A stretch of DNA of 64,000 nt from AP-15 sp963772295 (GTDB lineage: Bacteria; Pseudomonadota; Alphaproteobacteria; ATCC43930; CGMCC-115725), in NCBI GenBank assembly GCA_963772295.1, contig CAVYWO010000012.1, positions 62,001 through 126,000 of the forward strand, read 5' to 3'. How positions within the stretch are numbered: the first letter of the stretch is position 1; every line of letters starts with the position of its first letter. Shown here piece by piece: positions 16,755 to 24,710 of this stretch. The translations under genes were made by a program, and so were the position numbers. The notes under the pieces are model-generated. The model searched no databases, had not been told where the DNA came from, and worked only from the letters and a program-made list of their open reading frames with translations.

Positions 16755-16975
16755 AAGCCCGCGCCGAGGGCGCTGCCATACTAGTCCCCCACCGGCTGCG
16801 CCGACCCGCCGAGCATGAAACCCACCGGCTGTCTTCGCGAGGCGCCCCCGGCCTTCGCCGGGGCAGGCTGCGCCGTGGCGATCTCGTCGTCGCGGGGTCG
16901 CGAGGGTCGGGATGGCTTCGCTGCGCTCGCCATGACGATGAGACTAAGCCCGCGCCGAGGGCGCTGCCATACTAG
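16755..16975. repeat. 30-bp direct repeat pair
   Basis: The same 30 bp occurs at 16755-16784 and 16946-16975 (it begins AAGCCCGCGCC and ends GCCATACTAG). The 161 bp between them include a common intergenic-type sequence with GATGGCTTCGCTGCGCTCGC and no gene. The pair looks like a local duplication around the start of the protease gene. Confidence 0.75.
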
Positions 16976-17082
16976 CTTGGTTGCGCCAACCCGAGCCGAT
17001 CTGGTTCCGGGAGAGAGTAGCGGCCGCCCGGGTGTTCAACTCGAAGCGGTTCAAGGGCGGCGACCTCGAGAGCGAAAAGCGG

Positions 17083-17538
17083 TCACTCGGTGCCGGTGCG
17101 GCCGTGCCAGGGGTCCGGGCCCGGGTCGCGCCCGGCGGCAACCTCGGCCAGCCGGTCGAGGTAATGGGCCCAGCCTTCCGCATGGCCGGCGCATTGCTCG
17201 GCATTGGGCAGGCCGTTGTGGGTCAGGCGCAGCAGCGTTCCGTCCGGCTGCTCGATCAGGTCGATCTCGACCAGGCTCGATCCCGGCGGCACCACCTCGC
17301 TGCCGTCCCAGCCGAAGCTGTAGGCCAGCCGGTGCACCGGCACCACCTCGCGGAAGGAGCCGCGGGCGAAGCGAGCCCCGGTGACATTGAGGAGATAGAG
17401 TCCGCCGGGCTGCGGGTCGAGCTGGGCCTCGGTTCCCATCCAGCGCAGGATTTTCTCCGGATCGGTCAAGAGCGCGAACACCGCGGCGGCCGGCGCCGGG
17501 ATGTGCGTCTCGCGGCGAACGACGAGGGCCTCTTGCAT
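17083..17538 (-). CDS. SRPBCC/AHSA1-family protein
   Basis: A 151-residue START-like (SRPBCC) protein. It opens with the family's ETHIPAPAAAVFALLTDPEK and ILRWMGTEAQLDPQPGG, contains the RGSFREVVPVHRLAYSFGWDG turn, and ends GHAEGWAHYLDRLAEVAAG, the long C-terminal helix that closes the hydrophobic pocket. Such proteins bind hydrophobic ligands or act with Hsp90; often they accompany ArsR regulators, but none is seen here. ATG 17538 has GGGGAGACCG just upstream, preferred over ATG 17550. Confidence 0.9.
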   Translation of the reverse strand: MQEALVVRRETHIPAPAAAVFALLTDPEKILRWMGTEAQLDPQPGGLYLLNVTGARFARGSFREVVPVHRLAYSFGWDGSEVVPPGSSLVEIDLIEQPDGTLLRLTHNGLPNAEQCAGHAEGWAHYLDRLAEVAAGRDPGPDPWHGRTGTE

Positions 17539-17681
17539 CGGTCTCCCCATGGTTGCGACGGGCTGCCCCGCCTTAGCCTGCCTTAGGCGGAGGATGGACG
17601 GGGTTGCCGCGAGGATAGACCGGCGGGGCCGATTGCGCCATCACCGCGGCGCCGATCAGAGGCCAGGGGCCGTGGCGGCAC

Positions 17682-17742
17682 GGATCTGCCGGTAGAGCCG
17701 GCTGCGCTCGAAGATGGCGTCGTACAGCGCGGCGGCCGAACA
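17682..17742 (-). pseudogene. Amidase-gene fragment
   Basis: About 60 bp closely match an internal part of the amidase gene at 22922-22988. On the minus strand they encode SAAALYDAIFERSRLYRQI, compared with SAAELYDAIFERTRIYRHV in the amidase. Nothing more of the gene is recognisable around it, so it is a relic of a second amidase-like copy or a small duplication. Confidence 0.5.
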
Positions 17743-17814
17743 TTGTGATACCGTAGTGCCGCGGAAGGAGCAGTCCGGGCGCCAGGGACAGCAACGCATT
17801 CGAGCGGAGCGACG

Positions 17815-20800
17815 ATGCGACAGCGCAGGGTCGTGATGATTTCAAGCACGGCGCGGGATCTCCCGAAGCACCGCGAAGAGGTTCGCCTGGCTTGCCTTCG
17901 GGCCGGATTCGACCCGAGCAAGATGATGGAACATCTGACGGCGCTGGACAGCGATGCCGTCGAAACGTCGCTGCGGATGGTCGAGAATGCAGATGTCTAT
18001 CTCGGCGTCTTGGCCTACCGCTATGGCACGATTCCGACCGGCTGCGATATTTCGATCACCGAGATGGAGTACAATCGCGCGGTCGAATTGAACAAACCAC
18101 GATTGATGTTCTTTATTCACAAAGATCATCCGGTCGTCATCGAAGATGTCGAAACCGGTGTCGGTGCAGAGAAGCTGAAGGCGCTGAAAGACCGGATCGG
18201 CGAGCAGCGGGTTGCTGCGTTCTTCGAATTGCCCAAGGATCTTCGCAGCCATATCGTCGAAGCATTGACCGCTCTCGGCAAGAAACTCGATGCGGCCGAG
18301 ACCGGCGAGTTGCCGGCAAGGGTGTTGCCGCGACTGCATCGAACCACCTCGATTCCGGCGCCGCCCGAGCCCTACATCGCCCATCCCTATCTTCTGCAAA
18401 CCGGTGAGTTCATAGGCCGGCAGGCCGAACTCAACGCGCTGACGGATTGGGTCGCCAATCCCGCGTCGACGGCTTTCGGCGCGCGCATCTTTTGCTTTGT
18501 CGCGATCGGCGGCATGGGCAAAAGCGCGCTCGCCTGGAAATGGTTCAGCCAGATCGCACCAAACGAGATCAAACCGCTCGCCGGGCGGCTGTGGTGGAGC
18601 TTTTACGAGAGCGATGCGACCTTCGAGAATTTCCTGATCCGCGCCCTCTGCTATGTCGGCAGGCAAACCGAGGACGAGGTCCGCGGCCTGGCCTGGCAGG
18701 AGCGCGAGGCGCAGCTGCTGCGGCACCTGAGCGAAGGGACCTATCTCTTCGCCCTCGACGGGCTGGAGCGCATCCTCCTCGCCTATCATCGCATGGATGC
18801 CAGCTACCTCGCCGACGACGATTACGACCAGCGGACCGCTAACTTCGTCGCCGGCGCCGCGGGGCTGCCGTCCTCGGCGACGCAATCGTTCATCGGCCGG
18901 CACCGGCTGCGTCAGACGATCGACCCGCGCGCCGGCGCCTTCCTGCAAAAGCTCGCACAGAGCCCAAACTCGCGCGTTCTGATCACGACCAGGCTCTACC
19001 CGAGCGCGCTGCAGCGGCCGACCGGCGGTCCGCAGCCGGGCTGTGTCGCTTATTTCCTGCGAGGATTGCGCGAAGACGACGCGCTCGCTCTTTGGCGAGC
19101 CCTGAACGTCTCCGGATCCCGCAGCGAGCTGGCGCCGATCTTTCGCAGCGTCGAGGCGCACCCGCTGCTGGTGCAGGCATTGGCGAGCGAGGTCGCCAAC
19201 TATCGCCGGGCTCCCGGCGACTTTGCGCGGTGGCGGGCCGATCACCCGAATTTCGATCCGACCTCTTTGCCGCTGGTTCAGTCCCGCACCCATATTCTCG
19301 AATTCGCGCTGAGCGGGCTGTCGCCGAAGATTCGCGAAGTCCTGCACACGCTGGTCGGCTCTCGCATGCCGGCCGGCTACGCCATGCTGGAGGCGTTGCT
19401 GGTCGGGGCCGACAAAGCCTGCGCCTCGGCGCCGGAACTCGACCGGGCGTTGACCGAATTGGAAGACCGCGGGCTGATCGGTTGGGACCGTACAGCGAAC
19501 CGCTACGACGCCACCCGATCGTGCGCGGCGGCGTCTGGTCGCTTGCCAAGGCCGACGATCAGCGCGCCGTTTATTCAGCGCTCGACGCCTATTTCGAGCC
19601 GATGCCGACGCCGGAATGGGAAAACGTCGAAACCCTCGCCGATCTGACCCCGGCGATCGAGCGCTGTTACACCCTGGTCGGGTTGGGCCGTTACGACGAT
19701 GCCTTCGCGCTGTTCTGGGACCGCCTGGAGTACGCGACGTTGTTTCGCCTCGCCGCGCATCGCGAGCGCATTGCGTTGCTCGAGCGGTTGTTTCCGAACG
19801 GCACTGCAGCCTTGCCCGCTTTGTCGACGGAACGCGCCCGGAGTTATGCGCTCAACGCGTTGGCACAGGGCTATCTATTCTCCGGCGAACCGGCTCGGTC
19901 GGTACCTCTTTTGCGACGGGCCGATGACTTGGACGAACGCGCGGGCGATAAGCCCAACCGGCAAATCGGCCTTTCCAATCTCAGCGACCCGCTTCGCGAA
20001 ATCGGCTCGTTACGCGAGGCAGTCCAGGTCTTGCGACTGGCACTGGCTTTGAGCCGTGAGATCGAAGACCAATGGCGAGAATCGGTCAGTCTCAATCACC
20101 TCGGCACACTGCTCAGTGTCACCGGCGCTCACGCTCTCGGCCGCGTCGCGCTCGGCAGGAGCCGGCATATCTCCGTCATGCGGGGCGATCGCCAGGGCGA
20201 AGGCTTGGCCAGCGCCTACCTCGGCGAGCTTGAGCTTTGGGCTGGCGATCCCGTCAAAGCCGGCTTTTGGTCGGAACGCGCCTGGCAACTGGCGGCGGCC
20301 CACAGACTCGAGCAAGACTTCATCCGCGCCGCGCTGCTGCAGGGCAGCGTCGCCCTCGTCGCCGGCGAGCTTTCGCGGGCGGATGAGCGCCTGCATTTCG
20401 CTCTGACCCGGGCGCGCGCTGTCAATGTCGTCGAATTCGAGCTGCCGGCTCTGACCGCAATTGCCGAACTCGCGCTGAAGCGCGGCGATCCGGCAGGCGC
20501 CAGAGTGAGCCTCGGCGATGTCTGGGAGACGGCCGAACGCGGCCCGTATCGCCTCCGCCAGGCCGATGCCTTCGGCGTGCTCGCCGACATCGAAGCGGCG
20601 GAGGGACGCAAAGAGGCAGCGATCGCCGCCGCGACCGAGGCCTTCAAGGCGGCGTGGTGCGACGGGCCGCCTTACGCCTATCACCGGGGTCTGGAGAAAG
20701 CGAAGGTGCCGCTCGCGGCGCTCGGCGCGCCCGAGCCCATCCTGCCGCCATTCGACGAAAGCAAGTTCGCGCCGATGCCCGAGATCGAGATCAACCCAAA

Positions 20801-20837
20801 GGACAAAAACTGGGTCGACCCGAACGAGTTGGACTGA
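17815..20837 (+). CDS. DUF4062-STAND NTPase-TPR protein (one frameshift)
   Basis: A large gene split by one -1 frameshift. Frame one (from ATG 17815) gives a DUF4062 domain (residues 4-110: VVMISSTARDLPKHREEVRL, DVYLGVLAYRYG, ITEMEYNRAVELNKP), a linker, then a STAND/NB-ARC-like NTPase: P-loop GGMGKSALA (Lys236), Walker B FALDGLERIL (Asp315), sensor VLITTR (Arg393), and a winged-helix region to ~565. At 19510-19511 one base is missing between Asp565 and His; in the other frame the protein continues HPIVRGGVWSL to 20837 as a TPR array (YALNALAQGYLFSGEPARS and similar). The whole would be ~1007 residues. STAND NTPases with an effector-like N-domain and repeat sensor are common in bacterial defence; that role here is inference. 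The frameshift may be real decay or a sequencing error. Confidence 0.8.
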
Positions 20838-20936
20838 CTTTCGTCCTCACGCAATCCGTTCGACGGCGTCAGGCCCGGAGCAGCGCCGCCATGACACGTT
20901 CGCGGCTGAAGGGCGGGTCGCGCAGCCGCACTAAGG

Positions 20937-21111
20937 AGGGTGCGGAAAAACTCGGCCGTCATTCCGGGACGGCCCGTCAGGGCCGGGCCCGGAATCCAAG
21001 AACACGGGCCAAGCCATTGATTTCACGACCCCGTGTTCATGGATTTCGGATTCGCGGGCAAAGCCCGCGCTCCGGAATGACAATCTATTCTAGCGTTTTT
21101 CCGCACCCTGC
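20937..21111. repeat. MITE-like element, copy 2 (inverted)
   Basis: A 175-bp near-copy of the element at 13231-13403 in opposite orientation, with ends AGGGTGCGGAAAAAC and GTTTTTCCGCACCCTG. It sits 99 bp after the STAND gene. CTAAG occurs just outside each end (20931 with one or two extra bases, and 21112), which could be a target duplication, but it is not exact enough to be certain. Confidence 0.85.
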
Positions 21112-21190
21112 TAAGCAGAGGATTGCTGACCGCTCGCCACCCTGTTGACACCGCAGACGCATATTCGGGTATTGAGCGGTCGCAGGCGAT

Positions 21191-21209
21191 GTACAGATTG
21201 GAACTGTAC
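21191..21209. promoter_or_regulatory. Short dyad, possible operator
   Basis: GTACAG, 7 nt, CTGTAC: a perfect 6-bp inverted repeat in the 358-bp gene-free stretch before the enolase-superfamily gene. It has the form of a regulator site but is 260 bp from the start codon, and chance is not excluded. No other feature is seen in 21112-21469. Confidence 0.2.
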
Positions 21210-21469
21210 GAATGAGGCCGCATTAGTGCGCACTCAGATTGGCGGCAATGCGGAGTTGGCGGGATCCGCGCCCCGTGTGCAGAGCAATACGATCGGCGGC
21301 AACCCGCGATGTTTTCGTAATGGCCCATCCCCGACGGGTGCGGGAAGCACAGTCGGCGGGCAGAAAAACTGGGCCCGTGTGCCAGCCTCCGACGCGCGGC
21401 TATACTTGCGCACAAGGTGGATCGGGATGGTCGCCGGGCACCGCGATAGGGTACGACGTAGGCGCTCTG

Positions 21470-22579
21470 ATGAAGATCTGCAGCATCGAGGTTTTTCAGG
21501 TCGCCTGGACGCCCGAGGAAACGCCGGCGCAGCGCAGCGCCTGGGTCAGGGTCGAGGGCGAGGATGGTCTCTTCGGCATCGGCGAGGCCTCGCCGATGCA
21601 GGGCGGGCTTGCGTCGCTCGGCATCGTCGCGCGCGATCTCGCGCCGGCGCTGATCGGCGCCGACCCGCTCGACCACGCCGTCCTGCAGGACAGATTGCTG
21701 CACCGCTTCGCAAAGCTCGGGCCGGAAGGGGCGCTGACGGGAGCCCTCGCCGCCCTCGACATCGCGCTTTGGGATCTCAAGGGGAGAGTGCTGCAGCAGC
21801 CCGTCTACAAGCTCATCGGCGGCGCCTGGCGAACGCGGCTGCCGTTCTACGCCTCGATCGGCGGCAACGGCGAGCGCACGGTCGACGAGGTCGTACGCGC
21901 CGTCGAATCCCGCCTCGCGGATCAGCCGGCCGCGGTCAAGATCCGCTTCGACGCCGACCGCACGCTGCTCGACCGCGACATCGCCGGCGACATCGCGAAA
22001 GCCCGGGCCGTCAGGAAGCTCGTCGGCGAAGGCTTCCCGCTCGCTTTCGACGCCAACAACGGCTACTCGATCGGGGGCGCGATCCGGGTCGGGCGCGCGC
22101 TCGAGGAGCTGGGCTACTGGTGGTTCGAGGAACCGGTCCAGCATTACCATGTGAAGGCGATGGGCGAAGTCGCGCAGCAACTCGACATCCCGGTGTCGGC
22201 CGGTGAACAGACCTACACGCTCGCCGGCCTCGCCGACCTGATCTTGGCGGGCGTCCGCATGGTGCAGCCGGACATCGTCAAGATGGGCGGCGTCACCGGG
22301 CTCATCCGCTGCGCGGCGCTGGCGCAGGCGCACGGCGTCGAACTGGTGCCGCACCAGACGCAGCCGACGATCGGCCACACCGCCAACCTGCATATCGCGG
22401 CGAGCCAGCTGCACATGACGAAGCCGTGCGAGTGGAACGACCCCTCGCCGCGCCAGCATGCGGTCTTCGAGAACCCGCCGCGGCCGCGCGAGGGCTGTTT
22501 CGAGCTGCCCGACGGGCCGGGGCTCGGGCTGGTGTTGAACGAGGCGGAACTAGAAAAGCGGCGCGTGCCGATCGGGTGA
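21470..22579 (+). CDS. Mandelate racemase/muconate lactonizing enzyme family protein
   Basis: A 369-residue enolase-superfamily enzyme. The N-terminal cap (KICSIEVFQVAWTPEE, GLFGIGEASP) is followed by the barrel: ALDIALWDLKGRVLQQPVYKL, then PAAVKIRFD (position of the usual K-x-K base, here K-I-R), metal ligands Asp in FDANNGYS, Glu in WWFEEPV, and Glu in VSAGEQTYT, then the Lys in DIVKMGGVTG and His in LVPHQTQPTIG. It would abstract the alpha proton of a carboxylate (racemisation or dehydration). The substrate is unknown; the adjacent amidase on the other strand may hint at an amide or acid derivative. ATG 21470 has no strong ribosome site. Confidence 0.92.
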   Translation: MKICSIEVFQVAWTPEETPAQRSAWVRVEGEDGLFGIGEASPMQGGLASLGIVARDLAPALIGADPLDHAVLQDRLLHRFAKLGPEGALTGALAALDIALWDLKGRVLQQPVYKLIGGAWRTRLPFYASIGGNGERTVDEVVRAVESRLADQPAAVKIRFDADRTLLDRDIAGDIAKARAVRKLVGEGFPLAFDANNGYSIGGAIRVGRALEELGYWWFEEPVQHYHVKAMGEVAQQLDIPVSAGEQTYTLAGLADLILAGVRMVQPDIVKMGGVTGLIRCAALAQAHGVELVPHQTQPTIGHTANLHIAASQLHMTKPCEWNDPSPRQHAVFENPPRPREGCFELPDGPGLGLVLNEAELEKRRVPIG

Positions 22580-22603
22580 AGAAGCAAGTTCGAGCGCCGG
22601 CGC

Positions 22604-24037
22604 CTATGAACCGGTCGGCCTTCGCTGCGCCCAGGGGCGAGCACGCTCGAACGCCGCTGCGAGGCGCAGCAGGGCGGCGTCGCCACCAACCGGGGCGACG
22701 AGCTGGATGGCGAGCGGCAGGCCGGCGCTGTCAAAGCCCGCCGGCAAGCTGACCGCCGGATTGCCGGTGAGGTTGAACGGCATCGTGTAGGGGTACCAAG
22801 CGGCGCGGATGTTGTCGACCGGCTCGCCGTCGATCTCGATCGGGCCGAAGAAGTCCTGATCGATCGGCACCGCGGCGCGCGACAATGTCGGCGTCGCGAC
22901 GACGTCGCAGGCGGCGAACCAGGATTGGACGTGCCGGTAGATCCGGGTGCGCTCGAAGATCGCGTCGTACAGCTCGGCGGCCGAACAGCTCGCGATGCGA
23001 TCCATCTGCCGGACGAAGGTCGGGCACATGATGTCGCGATGCCGCTCCAGGTGATGGCCGAACTGGGCCCGCCGATAGGCGCCGTTGACGACGAACCAAA
23101 CCCGTTCCGGGTTCTCGAAGGGTGCCGTCAGCTCGGCAATGTCGGCGCCAAGGCCGGCCAAGGCCGCGAGTGCCGCTTCGCAGGCGGCCAATACCTCGCG
23201 GCCGACGGCGGTGTTGCCGAGGCGGGGCCGCCAGCCGATGCGAAGGCCGGAGAGGGATCCGTCGGTCCGGGCGGCCCCGGCGAAATCCGGCTTGTCGCGC
23301 CCGACGGTCAGCGGGTCCCGGCTGTCGGGTCCCGCCATCACGTCGAGCATCAGCGCCGTATCGAGCACGGTGCGGGTCATCGGCGTGATGTAGGAGGTGT
23401 TGCCGAACCCGTCCTGCGCAAATTCCTGCGGCACGACGCCGAGACCCTGCTTGAAGCCGACCACGCCGTTGCAGGCGGCCGGGATGCGCGTCGAGCCGCC
23501 GCCGTCCGTCGCCACCGCGATCGGCACGAGGCCGGCGGCAACGGCCACCGCCGAACCGCCGCTTGAGCCGCCGGAGCTGCGGTCGCCGCGCCAGGCGTTG
23601 CGGGTGCGGCCGAAGAGCGGCGCCTCGGTCAGGCATTGCTGGCCGAATTCGGGGGTCGTGGTCTTGCCCACCAGGATCGCCCCGGCATGTTTCAGGCGCG
23701 CGACAACGACGGCATCCGCGTCCGGCACGTGGTCCTTGAAGATCAGCGAGCCCCAGCTGGTGCGGAGGCCAGCCGTCGGCACCAGGTCCTTCACCGCCAG
23801 CGGGACGCCGTGCAGCGAGCCGAGCCGGGCGCCGCGCATCACGGCTCTTTCCGCCTCTCGGGCGTCCGTCATCGCCGCCTCGGCGGCGACGGTGATGAAC
23901 GCGTTGAGCACGGGCTGGCTCTCTACGATGCGCGCGAGCGTCGCCGACATGACCTCGACGGGCGAGATCTCGCGGTTGCGAACCATGGTCGCCAGTTCGG
24001 CTGCCGGGATGAAGGCGAGATCGGTCATCAGCGTCAT
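22604..24037 (-). CDS. Amidase (amidase signature family)
   Basis: A ~477-residue amidase-signature hydrolase. The Ser-cisSer-Lys triad is readable: Lys in GVPLAVKDL, cis-Ser in RSSGGSSGGSAVAVAAG, nucleophile Ser in ATDGGGSTRIPAACNG. The N-terminus FIPAAELATMVRNREISPVE is typical. These enzymes hydrolyse C-N bonds of small amides; members include AtzF- and GatA-like proteins, and without GatB/C nearby this is a stand-alone amidase. ATG 24037 and ATG 24028 are both possible starts with no strong ribosome site. The GNAT gene upstream ends 41 bp before, so both may be one operon. Confidence 0.93.
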   Translation of the reverse strand: MTLMTDLAFIPAAELATMVRNREISPVEVMSATLARIVESQPVLNAFITVAAEAAMTDAREAERAVMRGARLGSLHGVPLAVKDLVPTAGLRTSWGSLIFKDHVPDADAVVVARLKHAGAILVGKTTTPEFGQQCLTEAPLFGRTRNAWRGDRSSGGSSGGSAVAVAAGLVPIAVATDGGGSTRIPAACNGVVGFKQGLGVVPQEFAQDGFGNTSYITPMTRTVLDTALMLDVMAGPDSRDPLTVGRDKPDFAGAARTDGSLSGLRIGWRPRLGNTAVGREVLAACEAALAALAGLGADIAELTAPFENPERVWFVVNGAYRRAQFGHHLERHRDIMCPTFVRQMDRIASCSAAELYDAIFERTRIYRHVQSWFAACDVVATPTLSRAAVPIDQDFFGPIEIDGEPVDNIRAAWYPYTMPFNLTGNPAVSLPAGFDSAGLPLAIQLVAPVGGDAALLRLAAAFERARPWAQRRPTGS

Positions 24038-24078
24038 CCGTGTGTAGGGCAGGATCGCAGGCGGCGGAAGCGCCTTGC

Positions 24079-24516
24079 TCAGGACAACTTCTTGGTCATG
24101 TAGAAGCGCGTGTGGCCCGGCGGCTCGCACTCGATCCGGGCGGCGACCTCCCATCCCTGTTTCAGATAGAACCCCGGCGCCTGAAAGTGGAGCGTCGACA
24201 ACACCGCACGGGTGCAACCGCGCCGACGGCCTTCTTCTTCTGCCATGGCGAGCACCCGGCTGCCAAGTCGGTGACGCCGCAGTTCGGCGGGCAGAAAAAA
24301 CCGTTCGATCGTCAGCAGGCCGAGATAGGTGCGGCCCAGCAGGCCGCCGGCAACCTTCCTTGTTTCGGGATCGCGGACGAGGACGGCGAGCGGACGCGCA
24401 TCCGAGCCAGCCGCTTGCGCTTCGTTGTACGCGCGCAACCCATCCATGATCACGGCGCGTTCCTCGTCGTCCGGTGCATCGCTCAGCATGCTCGTGGTCA
24501 GGGCGAGATCGGCCAC
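24079..24516 (-). CDS. GNAT-family N-acetyltransferase
   Basis: A 145-residue acetyltransferase. The acetyl-CoA binding motif A is ERFFLPAELRRHRLGSRVLA with the R-x-x-R-L-G-x-x pyrophosphate loop and the following helix MAEEEGRRRGC; motif B is LSTLHFQAPGFYLKQGWEVA with the typical F-Y-x-x-x-G-W. The C-terminal strand GHTRFYMTKKL is the substrate side. The substrate is unknown. ATG 24516 has GAGAGGAGCAC a few bases upstream. It precedes the amidase gene on the same strand. Confidence 0.92.
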   Translation of the reverse strand: MADLALTTSMLSDAPDDEERAVIMDGLRAYNEAQAAGSDARPLAVLVRDPETRKVAGGLLGRTYLGLLTIERFFLPAELRRHRLGSRVLAMAEEEGRRRGCTRAVLSTLHFQAPGFYLKQGWEVAARIECEPPGHTRFYMTKKLS

Positions 24517-24710
24517 GGGATGTGCTCCTCTCTTGATCGCCGTCAGAGCCTAATCCCGTCCGAGCCGATTGGACACGCGGACCGACAACCACGACCGCAA
24601 TCCGTCGATCGGGCCGTGCCACTGCCGCAGCAGCGATGGGAACGGTTCATCTTTTTGAAAGAGCCGGGAGCGACCTTTCTACCCCTGTCTTTCGCCGGCG
24701 GAGACGCTCG

